A stretch of DNA of 26,198 nt. Source: an uncultured Lachnospiraceae bacterium. Lineage in GTDB: Bacteria > Bacillota > Clostridia > Lachnospirales > Lachnospiraceae. The notes below the pieces were generated by a model, which was not told where the DNA came from, searched no databases, and saw only the letters and a list, made by a program, of their open reading frames with translations. The stretch lies in the NCBI GenBank assembly GCA_910586585.1, contig CAJUKA010000002.1:1-26198 (forward strand), in the 5' to 3' direction. Made by a program: the position numbers and the translations under genes. Shown piece by piece: positions 8,059 through 14,607 of the stretch (position 1 is its first letter; each line of letters opens with the position of its first letter).

Positions 8059-9024
8059 ATGGAAATGAAAATTATAGAAAACACAACAGAATTTCATATT
8101 AGTGCAAAAACGGCTGTGGCAATTGGCAAGTTTGACGGTTTTCATAGGGGACATCAAAAACTCATGCAAAATCTCAAAATGCAGCAGGAAAAAGGACTGA
8201 AGACTGTCGTTTTCACGTTTGTACCGTCTCCGGCAGTATTTTTTAGCAAAGAGATTGTCAGGGAACTTTCCACAATATCAGAGAAACGAAGAATTTTTGA
8301 AAAAGCAGGGGTTGATTATCTGATAGAGTACCCGTTTTGTCAAAAGACAGCAGATATGGAGCCGGAAACGTTTATCAAGGAAGTGTTGGTGGACAGAATC
8401 CATGCGGAGTGTGTTGTCGCAGGAGAAGATGTATCCTATGGAAAAAGAGGAGCCGGAGACTGTAAATTATTGCAAGATAAAGCCGCAGAGCATGGATATC
8501 GTGTTATCATTATAGAAAAAGTATTGTATGAAGGGAAAGAGATAAGTTCTACGTATGTCCGTGACGGAGTAAAAAAGGGAGACATGGAACTGGTGACAAA
8601 TCTTTTGGGAGTACCGTATTATGTGAGCGGAGAGATTATTCATGGAAGGAAGCTGGGGCGTACAATCGGTATGCCGACAGTAAACCTGCTTCCGCCGCAA
8701 GAGAAACTGCTGCCCCCCAAAGGAGTATATTTTTCCAGTGTATATCTTCAAAATAGAAATCACAGCAGAGCAAATGAGGGTGAGTGGTTTGCTTCCATCA
8801 CAAATATAGGAACAAAACCAACAGTAGATAGTCATCATGTCATGGGAGTGGAAACTTATATTTATGATTTTGACAGGGACGCATATGGCGAGGAATTAGA
8901 TGTGTATCTCTTAAAGTATAAAAGACCTGAACGGTGTTTTGATGGTGTGGAAGCCTTGAAGGCGCAAATGGCAGCAGATATTGCAGCAGGAAGAGAATTT
9001 TTTCAAAACAGTTCTCTTTTCTAA
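8059..9024 (+). CDS. ribF: Bifunctional riboflavin kinase / FAD synthetase RibF
   Basis: RibF phosphorylates riboflavin to FMN and adenylylates FMN to FAD. The N-terminal nucleotidyltransferase domain shows IGKFDGFHRGHQKL (about 22-35), the GxFDGxHxGH adenylyl-transfer motif, and EISSTYVRDGVKKGD. The C-terminal flavokinase domain has GRKLGRTIGMPTVNL, the PPKGVY strand, GTKPTV and the late ETYIYDFD with the catalytic-type Glu. Length (321 aa) is typical. Two ATGs (8059, 8065) are possible; neither has a strong ribosome-binding site. It is the last gene of the operon; I see no terminator in the 126 nt before the next gene. Confidence 0.95.
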   Translation: MEMKIIENTTEFHISAKTAVAIGKFDGFHRGHQKLMQNLKMQQEKGLKTVVFTFVPSPAVFFSKEIVRELSTISEKRRIFEKAGVDYLIEYPFCQKTADMEPETFIKEVLVDRIHAECVVAGEDVSYGKRGAGDCKLLQDKAAEHGYRVIIIEKVLYEGKEISSTYVRDGVKKGDMELVTNLLGVPYYVSGEIIHGRKLGRTIGMPTVNLLPPQEKLLPPKGVYFSSVYLQNRNHSRANEGEWFASITNIGTKPTVDSHHVMGVETYIYDFDRDAYGEELDVYLLKYKRPERCFDGVEALKAQMAADIAAGREFFQNSSLF

Positions 9025-9045
9025 ATATAATCAAAATTAATGGGG

Positions 9046-9074
9046 TTGACAGATTGTTATTTGAATGGTATATT
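9046..9074 (+). promoter_or_regulatory. Strong sigma-A-type promoter of the NlpC/P60 hydrolase gene
   Basis: A perfect -35 TTGACA (9046-9051) and -10 TATATT (9069-9074) are separated by exactly 17 nt. Transcription should start near 9081, which falls inside the TGTAAY box array listed next. It is the best sigma-A match in the window. Confidence 0.8.
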
Positions 9075-9079
9075 AAGTT

Positions 9080-9107
9080 TGTAATTTATATGTAACAAAT
9101 TTGTAAC
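9080..9107 (+). promoter_or_regulatory. Triple WalR (YycF)-type box array
   Basis: TGTAAT (9080-9085), TGTAAC (9091-9096) and TGTAAC (9102-9107) are direct repeats, each separated by exactly 5 nt (TTATA, AAATT). The published WalR site in Bacilli is TGTWAH-N5-TGTWAH, so both adjacent pairs match fully. The 11-bp phasing puts the three half-sites on nearly one helix face. The array lies at about +1 to +27 of the predicted transcript, a position more compatible with repression than activation unless a second promoter exists. The downstream gene is of the class WalR controls. Confidence 0.65.
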
Positions 9108-9150
9108 AAATATCAAAGCAACTGGCGGAAGGCGGAATTGGATTTTATTT

Positions 9151-10533
9151 ATGGAAAGAATGAACAGATTAAAGTACACAGGAATAGCAGTATGTGTTGG
9201 ACTTGCAGTTGTGTTGTTTGGAAGTGGCGCTTATGCCAATACAAAACAGCATGAAAAAGAAGAGTCAGAGCAAGAAAGTGAAACGATAACACTTGATATT
9301 TTTGAAACAACAAATGAAGAACAAAGTGAAAACAGCAGTACCGATCTCGATGATACGGGATGGCAGGCAGCAGGCGCAGGGGAAGTTTTTGATGATACTA
9401 GACAAGATGAGACAGCAGCGCCAGAACAGGAAGCGTCTGCATTGCCGGAAACAAGCGACAGTGTTACTACAGAGTCAAGTGACAACATCGCTACGGAAAC
9501 AAGCGATACCGCATCGACAGAGCAGGGAGAATCTATAGTGCCTGTAGAAATGGCGCGGTCTGTGGACGCAGATGTTTCTATGTCAGCAGGTGCAGGGCAG
9601 GTTTTGGACACCATAGTACAAGATACAGCCAATACAGGAACGGAAGATAATTCAATAACAAATGTTACTGAAAGCAGTGAAGAACCTGTTCAGTATTGGG
9701 GATATACCAATCTTGGTATTGCGCATGTTGATAATCACTTAAATATCAGACAGGAACCAAACGAAAATGGCAAGTTGATAGGAAAGCTTTCAAAAGATGC
9801 AGCCTGTGAAATTCTTGAAATAGATGAAAATGGCTGGGCGCATATCAAATCAGGTAAGGTAGAAGGCTATTGCAGCACGGAGTTTTTATATACAGGTGAG
9901 GAAGCGATTGCAAGAGGTAAAGAAGTGGCTTCCATGATAGCGATTGTAAATACAGAAACGCTGAAAGTAAGAGAAGAGCCAAATACAGATTCTGTGGTGA
10001 TTACGCTGATACCACAGGACGAAGAGCTTGAAGTCGTTGAAGTCATGGATAATGGCTGGATTAAATTTTTGCTTGATGATGAAGAAGCATATGTTTCCGG
10101 TGATTATGTGGATGTTGAGGAGCGGCTTGAAAAAGCAGTGACGCTCACAGAGCTTTTATATGGTCAGGGTGTTTCTGATGTACGTGTAAGCCTTGTACAG
10201 TATGCAAAACAGTTTGTTGGAAATCCGTATGTATGGGGCGGAACGAGTCTTACCAATGGTGCGGACTGTTCAGGATTTACGCTGAGTATATTTAAAAAAT
10301 ATGGCGTTAGCCTTCCACATCATGCGGCATCACAGGCACAGCTTGGCACAAAGATTAGTTTGAGCGAAGCACAGCCAGGCGATTTGGTATTTTATGCAAA
10401 GAACGGTTATGTGAATCATGTGGCGATATACATAGGCAACGGCCAGGTAATTCATGCTTCAAGTCCAAAGACAGGCATTAAGATTTCAAGCGTAAATTAT
10501 CGTACAGTATCTAGTGTGAGACGGTTTTTGTAG
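9151..10533 (+). CDS. Secreted peptidoglycan hydrolase: signal peptide, two SH3b domains, NlpC/P60
   Basis: Predicted cell-wall endopeptidase of the NlpC/P60 family, probably cleaving within peptidoglycan stem peptides outside the membrane. An N-terminal hydrophobic segment (about 9-30, ending GSGAYA) is a signal peptide or anchor. A Ser/Thr/Glu-rich low-complexity stalk (about 31-180) contains an internal duplication (GAGEVFDDTRQDET and GAGQVLDTIVQDTA). SH3b domains follow at about 183-250 (LNIRQEPN) and 259-327 (LKVREEPN). The catalytic domain (about 345-460) shows DCSGF with Cys373, His423 in HVAIYIG and His435 in HASS, the expected triad. The ATG at 9151 lacks a well-spaced ribosome-binding site; an ATG at 9160 is possible. 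Its own promoter and the WalR-like boxes suggest control by cell-envelope signals. Confidence 0.93.
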   Translation: MERMNRLKYTGIAVCVGLAVVLFGSGAYANTKQHEKEESEQESETITLDIFETTNEEQSENSSTDLDDTGWQAAGAGEVFDDTRQDETAAPEQEASALPETSDSVTTESSDNIATETSDTASTEQGESIVPVEMARSVDADVSMSAGAGQVLDTIVQDTANTGTEDNSITNVTESSEEPVQYWGYTNLGIAHVDNHLNIRQEPNENGKLIGKLSKDAACEILEIDENGWAHIKSGKVEGYCSTEFLYTGEEAIARGKEVASMIAIVNTETLKVREEPNTDSVVITLIPQDEELEVVEVMDNGWIKFLLDDEEAYVSGDYVDVEERLEKAVTLTELLYGQGVSDVRVSLVQYAKQFVGNPYVWGGTSLTNGADCSGFTLSIFKKYGVSLPHHAASQAQLGTKISLSEAQPGDLVFYAKNGYVNHVAIYIGNGQVIHASSPKTGIKISSVNYRTVSSVRRFL

Positions 10534-10549
10534 GGAAAATAAATAAGTG

Positions 10550-10578
10550 TTGCATAATTGTGTTTCGTATGCTATACT
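10550..10578 (+). promoter_or_regulatory. Sigma-A promoter of rpsO
   Basis: TTGCAT (10550-10555) and TATACT (10573-10578) are spaced by 17 nt. Initiation would fall near 10585, giving a structured leader of about 88 nt before rpsO. Confidence 0.75.
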
Positions 10579-10584
10579 ATGGAA

Positions 10585-10672
10585 GGTTAACATGAGCTGA
10601 TACTCAGTGGCGGGACACTCCGACCCAGGCTTAGTATACAGCAGTCAATTATAAAAATGGAGGATTTTTACA
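10585..10672 (+). promoter_or_regulatory. Structured rpsO leader, probable S15-binding autoregulatory RNA
   Basis: The leader contains a closing helix of GCTG-ATACT (10596-10604) with AGTAT-A-CAGC (10633-10642; one bulged A), which encloses a GC-rich element with AGTG/CACT pairing (10606-10609 with 10615-10618). Bacterial rpsO messages commonly carry leaders that bind S15 and repress translation, with several unrelated structures known. Helix pairing and position are seen here; S15 binding is inferred. GGAGG at 10659-10663 lies outside the helix. Confidence 0.55.
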
Positions 10673-10939
10673 ATGATTTCTAAGGAAAAAAAGCAGGCAA
10701 TCATTAATGAGTATGCCAGAACACCAGGCGACACAGGTTCACCGGAAGTTCAGATTGCAATATTAACAGCAAGAATTCAGGAATTAACAGAGCACTTAAA
10801 GATCAATTATAAGGATCATCACTCAAGACGTGGTCTTTTGAAAATGGTAGGTCAGAGACGTGGATTACTTGACTACTTAAAGAAGACAGACATTGAGAGA
10901 TATCGTGCTCTTATTGAGAGGCTTGGTATCAGAAAGTAA
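10673..10939 (+). CDS. rpsO: 30S ribosomal protein S15
   Basis: S15 is a primary 16S rRNA binder that nucleates the central domain of the small subunit. The 88-aa product has exactly the usual length and carries GDTGSPEVQIAILTARI, then the helix-turn with DHHSRRGLLKMVGQRRGLLDYL, the conserved rRNA-contact region, and ends in RALIERLGIRK. The ATG follows GGAGG by 9 nt. It has its own promoter, leader and terminator; pnp follows, as in many bacteria. Confidence 0.98.
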   Translation: MISKEKKQAIINEYARTPGDTGSPEVQIAILTARIQELTEHLKINYKDHHSRRGLLKMVGQRRGLLDYLKKTDIERYRALIERLGIRK

Positions 10940-10960
10940 TTTTTGAATACTTATGCATGG

Positions 10961-10987
10961 AAAGAGCGGAATGTATCCGCTCTTTTT
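10961..10987 (+). terminator. Intrinsic terminator after rpsO
   Basis: AAAGAGCGGA (10961-10970) pairs perfectly with TCCGCTCTTT (10976-10985) around a 5-nt loop, with a run of T at 10983-10987. It lies 21 nt past the rpsO stop. I find no clear promoter between it and pnp, so partial read-through may feed pnp. Confidence 0.85.
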
Positions 10988-11120
10988 GTGCACATGGACG
11001 CAGAGAGAAAAGCTTGTGTCCAGCGTTCGAGCAGGGAAGAAAGGTCGCTTAATTGATTGCAAGAAGGCTAGGATGCCTTTAACAGGAAGCCGAAACTGTT
11101 ACATTGAAACAAAAAAGCTT

Positions 11121-11208
11121 CCTTAGATAGAAGTTTGCTTCGAGACCACTGAAAAGAGGATGAGCAGCGTTTATCATTTTTTCAGTAGTTTCGACACTTC
11201 TTTCTAGG
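11121..11208 (+). promoter_or_regulatory. Long imperfect stem-loop in the pnp leader
   Basis: The outer helix pairs 11121-11134 (CCTTAGATAGAAGT) with 11196-11208 (ACTTCTTTCTAGG), with one bulge and one T-T mismatch. The inner helix pairs CGAGAC (11141-11146) with GTTTCG (11188-11193) and ACTGAAAA (11148-11155) with TTTTCAGT (11179-11186), separated by a single mismatch. About 26 pairs form an 88-nt element 41 nt before the pnp start. In E. coli the pnp leader folds into an RNase III-cleaved stem-loop used by PNPase for autoregulation; this may be an analogue. The rest of the rpsO-pnp gap (10988-11120) holds smaller possible stems and no gene. Confidence 0.6.
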
Positions 11209-11249
11209 GATGTGAAAAAGCATTTACGCACAAAGAAAAGGAGATTGAT

Positions 11250-13376
11250 ATGGATTATATGACATTCAGCGAAAAGAAAGACAAGTCCTACAAAGCATAT
11301 AGTATGGAACTTGCAGGACGTACATTGACAATTGATATTGGAAGAGTGGCAGCACAGGCAAATGGTGCAGCGCTGATGCACTATGGTGATACGACAGTGC
11401 TTTGTACAGCTACCGCATCAGATAAGCCAAGAGATGGAATTGATTTCTTTCCGCTTTCTGTAGAGTATGAGGAAAAATTATATTCTGTTGGCAAGATACC
11501 AGGCGGTTTTAACAAAAGAGAAGGCAAAGCAAGTGAAAATGCGGTTTTAACAAGCCGTGTCATTGACAGACCTATGCGTCCGCTGTTTCCAAAGGATTAT
11601 AGAAATGATGTAACGCTCAATAATATGGTAATGAGTGTGGACCCGGAATGCCGTCCAGAGCTGGTTGCGATGCTGGGTTCTGCCATTGTCGCTTCAATTT
11701 CGGACATTCCGTTTGATGGCCCTTGTGCAACAACACAGATGGGGCTTGTGGATGGTGAGTTTGTGATCAATCCAAATCAGGAACAGTGGAAAAATGGTGA
11801 TTTGCAGCTTACAGTGGCTTCTACAAGCCAGAAAGTTATCATGATAGAGGCTGGGGCAAATGAGATTCCAGAAGAGAAGATGATAGAAGCAATTTATCAG
11901 TGTCATGAGATCAACCAGACGATTATTGCATTTATCAATCAGATTGTAGCAGAAATTGGAAAGGCAAAACATGAATATACAAGTTGTGCAATTCCAGAAG
12001 AAATGTTTGCAAAAATAAAGGAAATCGTTCCTCCCGAGGAAATGGAGGAGGCTGTATTTACAGACGAGAAGCAGGTAAGAGAAGAGAATATCAGAAAGAT
12101 TACAGAGAAGCTTGAAGAGGCATTTGCAGACAATGAGGAGTGGCTTGCTATTCTTGGTGAGGCTGTATATCAGTATCAGAAAAAGACTGTGCGCAAAATG
12201 ATTTTGAAAGATCATAAGCGTCCAGACGGTCGTGCTGTGACACAGATTCGTCCGCTTGCAGCAGAGACAGATATTATTCCAAGAGTGCATGGTTCTGCAA
12301 TGTTTACACGCGGACAGACGCAGATTTGTACGATAACAACACTTGCACCATTATCAGAAGTTCAAAAAATTGATGGACTTGATGAGAATGAGACTGAAAA
12401 GAGATATATGCATCATTATAATTTCCCATCATATTCCGTAGGAGAAACAAAGCCTTCAAGAGGCCCAGGACGTCGGGAAATCGGACATGGTGCACTGGCT
12501 GAAAAAGCATTGGTGCCCGTAATTCCTTCAGAAGAAGAATTTCCATATGCAATCCGTACTGTATCAGAAACATTTGAGTCAAATGGATCGACTTCACAGG
12601 GTTCTATCTGTGCGTCTACAATGTCTTTGATGGCGGCAGGTGTGCCGATTAAGAAGCCAGTGGCAGGTATTTCCTGCGGTCTTGTTACCGGAGAAACAGA
12701 CGACGATTATATTGTTCTTACAGATATTCAGGGGCTTGAGGATTTCTTTGGTGATATGGATTTCAAGGTAGCTGGTACAAAAGATGGTATTACAGCAATC
12801 CAGATGGATATTAAAATACATGGATTGACAAGACCTATCGTAGAGGAGGCAATTGCCAAGACAAAAGATGCTAGAATGTATATTTTAAATGAGATTATGC
12901 TGCCATGCATCAGTCAGCCAAGACCTACTGTTGGACAGTATGCACCTAAGATTATTCAGACCCAGATCAATCCTGAGAAGATTGGTGATGTGGTGGGACA
13001 AAGAGGTAAGACAATCAATGCGATTATTGAGCAGACTGGCGTCAGAATTGATATCACAGATGATGGATTTGTAAGCATTTGCGGTACCGATCAGAAAATG
13101 ATGGACAAGGCTTGTGAAATGATAAAAATTATCACAACAGACTTTGAAGAAGGCCAGGTCTTTAAGGGAAAAGTCGTAAGTATCAAGGAGTTTGGTGCAT
13201 TTATTGAATTTGCTCCTGGAAAAGAGGGAATGGTTCATATTTCCAAGATTTCCAAGGAAAGAATTAATCATATAGAAGATGTACTGACACTTGGCGATAT
13301 GGTTACTGTTGTATGTCTTGGAAAGGATAAAATGGGACGAATCAGCTTTTCTATGAAAGATGTAGCACAGAAATAA
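11250..13376 (+). CDS. pnp: Polyribonucleotide nucleotidyltransferase (PNPase)
   Basis: PNPase is a phosphorolytic 3'-to-5' exoribonuclease and template-free polymerase, a trimeric ring central to mRNA decay. The 708-aa product is full length. It has a first RNase PH domain (about 20-150, YGDTTVLCTATASDKPRDG, NKREGKASENAVLTSR); a helical linker; a second, catalytic RNase PH domain (about 320-510, RPDGRAVTQIRPL, HGSAMFTRGQTQ, FPSYSVGETKPSRGPGRREIG and the metal-site block LEDFFGDMDFKVAGT); a KH domain with GQRG at 583-586; and an S1 domain (about 633-700, EFGAFIEFAPGKEGMVHIS). AAAGGAGA precedes the ATG with good spacing. Expression may be autocontrolled through the leader stem-loop. Confidence 0.98.
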   Translation: MDYMTFSEKKDKSYKAYSMELAGRTLTIDIGRVAAQANGAALMHYGDTTVLCTATASDKPRDGIDFFPLSVEYEEKLYSVGKIPGGFNKREGKASENAVLTSRVIDRPMRPLFPKDYRNDVTLNNMVMSVDPECRPELVAMLGSAIVASISDIPFDGPCATTQMGLVDGEFVINPNQEQWKNGDLQLTVASTSQKVIMIEAGANEIPEEKMIEAIYQCHEINQTIIAFINQIVAEIGKAKHEYTSCAIPEEMFAKIKEIVPPEEMEEAVFTDEKQVREENIRKITEKLEEAFADNEEWLAILGEAVYQYQKKTVRKMILKDHKRPDGRAVTQIRPLAAETDIIPRVHGSAMFTRGQTQICTITTLAPLSEVQKIDGLDENETEKRYMHHYNFPSYSVGETKPSRGPGRREIGHGALAEKALVPVIPSEEEFPYAIRTVSETFESNGSTSQGSICASTMSLMAAGVPIKKPVAGISCGLVTGETDDDYIVLTDIQGLEDFFGDMDFKVAGTKDGITAIQMDIKIHGLTRPIVEEAIAKTKDARMYILNEIMLPCISQPRPTVGQYAPKIIQTQINPEKIGDVVGQRGKTINAIIEQTGVRIDITDDGFVSICGTDQKMMDKACEMIKIITTDFEEGQVFKGKVVSIKEFGAFIEFAPGKEGMVHISKISKERINHIEDVLTLGDMVTVVCLGKDKMGRISFSMKDVAQK

Positions 13377-13399
13377 ACTTGTATAACATTTTGATTCTG

Positions 13400-13451
13400 A
13401 AAAGAACACCACTTTGTGTAATCATAAAATACACAAAGCAGGTGTTCTTTT
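13400..13451 (+). terminator. Intrinsic terminator after pnp
   Basis: A long stem pairs AAAAGAACACC (13400-13410) with GGTGTTCTTTT (13441-13451) and, after a small internal loop, TTTGTGTA (13413-13420) with TACACAAA (13430-13437). The hairpin ends in a T run. The A- and T-rich flanks could let it act in both directions. Confidence 0.85.
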
Positions 13452-13496
13452 GTATAGACGGGATGTTATAGTTAATGCATATTAAAGGAATAAGCA

Positions 13497-14186
13497 ATGA
13501 GTGAAAATATTGAAAAAACAGAGAAAGATTATATCAAAGAACAAATCGTTTTAGCCAAACAAATTGTATTGAAAAATACAATCAATTTAAACCAGGTTCG
13601 GACAGTGGCGGGAATAGACTTAGCATATTGGAAGAAAAATGAAACAGAATACGCAGTTTGTTGTATTGTCATTATCGATTATCACACGTTGGAAATCATT
13701 GAAGAGGTTTGCTACAAAGATATCATTACAGTTCCATATATACCTGGTTGTTTGGCATTTCGGGAGGTCCCAATATTTTTAGAGACGTACAAAATGCTGA
13801 AAACAGTGCCAGATGTTTTGTTTTTTGATGGAAATGGATACTTTCACCCAAGACATATGGGACTGGCAACACATGCAGGTATTTTGATACAAAAAGCAAC
13901 GATTGGCATAGCAAAGAGTTATTATAAAATAGAGGATGTGTATTTTGATATGCCATCAAATACAGCAGGGGCATTCACGGATATCAAAAAGAACCATGAA
14001 ATCTATGGGCGGGCACTGCGTACTCATATGAATGTAAAACCAGTTTTTTTGTCAGTTGGAAATGCAATTGATTTGGATACTGCTATGGAAATGACGGTCA
14101 GATTGACAACAAAAGAAAGTCATATACCTCTGCCGACTCGATTGGCAGATATTATGACACATAAAAAGCGCAAAGAATATCAATGA
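13497..14186 (+). CDS. nfi: Endonuclease V (deoxyinosine 3' endonuclease)
   Basis: Endonuclease V nicks DNA (and in some species RNA) one bond 3' of inosine, starting repair of deaminated adenine. The 229-aa product shows the family blocks: VAGIDLAYW (Asp41), VPYIPGCLAFREVP (Glu90), DGNGYFHPRHMGLATHAG (Asp111), TIGIAKS, and a late LPTRLAD. Asp41, Glu90 and Asp111 correspond to the metal-binding acidic residues. The E. coli enzyme has His in DGHG where this protein has Asn113; I recall DGNG-type versions in other Firmicutes, so it is probably a subfamily trait. AAAGGA at 13484-13489 precedes the ATG. It is a single gene flanked by terminators, unrelated to its neighbours. Confidence 0.9.
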   Translation: MSENIEKTEKDYIKEQIVLAKQIVLKNTINLNQVRTVAGIDLAYWKKNETEYAVCCIVIIDYHTLEIIEEVCYKDIITVPYIPGCLAFREVPIFLETYKMLKTVPDVLFFDGNGYFHPRHMGLATHAGILIQKATIGIAKSYYKIEDVYFDMPSNTAGAFTDIKKNHEIYGRALRTHMNVKPVFLSVGNAIDLDTAMEMTVRLTTKESHIPLPTRLADIMTHKKRKEYQ

Positions 14187-14194
14187 TGTATATG

Positions 14195-14228
14195 CAGGCA
14201 GGGAATGTTTCTCTCTGCCTGTTGTTTT
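14195..14228 (+). terminator. Intrinsic terminator after nfi
   Basis: CAGGCAG (14195-14201) pairs with CTGCCTG (14215-14221), extended by three inner pairs (one G-T), and is followed by TTGTTTT. It lies a few bases after the nfi stop. Confidence 0.75.
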
Positions 14229-14229
14229 A

Positions 14230-14340
14230 TGTACGGGTCTTGGTTCGCTTGTTATGGCGGTGGTTGCAATATTCCTGGTAAGCAGAGAATATTCAGAAAA
14301 AACTCTAAAAACAATTTTTGTACCAAGATCCATGTGGTGA
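14230..14340 (+). pseudogene. Short relic resembling an ABC-2-type transporter permease
   Basis: In the frame of the ATG at 14254, the stretch from about 14230 reads CTGLGSLVMAVVAIFLVSRE, then YSEKTLKTIFVPRSMW and a stop (14338-14340). A hydrophobic helix followed by SREYSEKTLKTIFV is typical of ABC-2 permeases of the bacitracin/lantibiotic exporter type, where it precedes a PxSR motif. There is no ribosome-binding site, no rest of the gene and no partner ATPase. I read it as the remains of a lost transporter gene between nfi and spoIIIA. The match is short and made by eye, so chance resemblance is possible. Confidence 0.4.
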
Positions 14341-14478
14341 GGAACTCGATTAAAAACACGGATTAAAGTGTTTTTGGCGCCGGATTTAAGCTGTCAAGTG
14401 TCTTATTTCACTGTAAATTTGTGTGCGTCTGTTATTGGCTTAAAGAAACGTTGCTGAAATCATCGCACGGTTAGAGTA
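14341..14478. other. Gene-free stretch upstream of spoIIIAA
   Basis: Part of the 421-nt nfi-spoIIIAA gap. It holds a small A/T-rich hairpin (AAAAACAC 14352-14359 with GTGTTTTT 14368-14375) that resembles a weak terminator in either direction. I see no open frame with a ribosome-binding site. The region may be further decayed sequence from the permease relic. Confidence 0.4.
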
Positions 14479-14504
14479 ATATTTTGAATTTGCGGACATA
14501 TATT
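14479..14504 (+). promoter_or_regulatory. Probable sigma-E promoter of the spoIIIA operon
   Basis: ATATT (14479-14483) and CATATATT (14497-14504) are separated by 13 nt. This resembles the sigma-E pattern of Bacillus (ATA in the -35, CATA plus a T in the -10). The spoIIIA operon is a sigma-E target in the mother cell in known spore formers. Transcription would begin near 14511, about 97 nt before spoIIIAA. The match was made by eye. Confidence 0.5.
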
Positions 14505-14607
14505 GAGGTATGGACAAGGAAAGTTTGACAGCAAATGTTATACACACGGAATACAAGGTACAAAAAGATGATGAAAGTGCATCATAGTTGAAAAAGGAGA
14601 GAGTGAA

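Noticed and set aside
10988..11120. A small gene or a promoter in the rpsO-pnp gap
   Set aside because: I found no frame with a ribosome-binding site and no -35/-10 pair with 16-18 nt spacing; only minor stems are present.
12885..13412. Antisense frame over the 3' end of pnp (175 codons, - strand)
   Set aside because: It is a shadow of a highly conserved gene. The product is Cys/Phe/Asn-rich without family character and has no promoter or ribosome-binding site.
13450..13477. Sigma-A promoter for nfi
   Set aside because: TTGTAT (13450-13455) and TATAGT (13467-13472) are only 11 nt apart, too close for sigma-A, and other pairings are poor.
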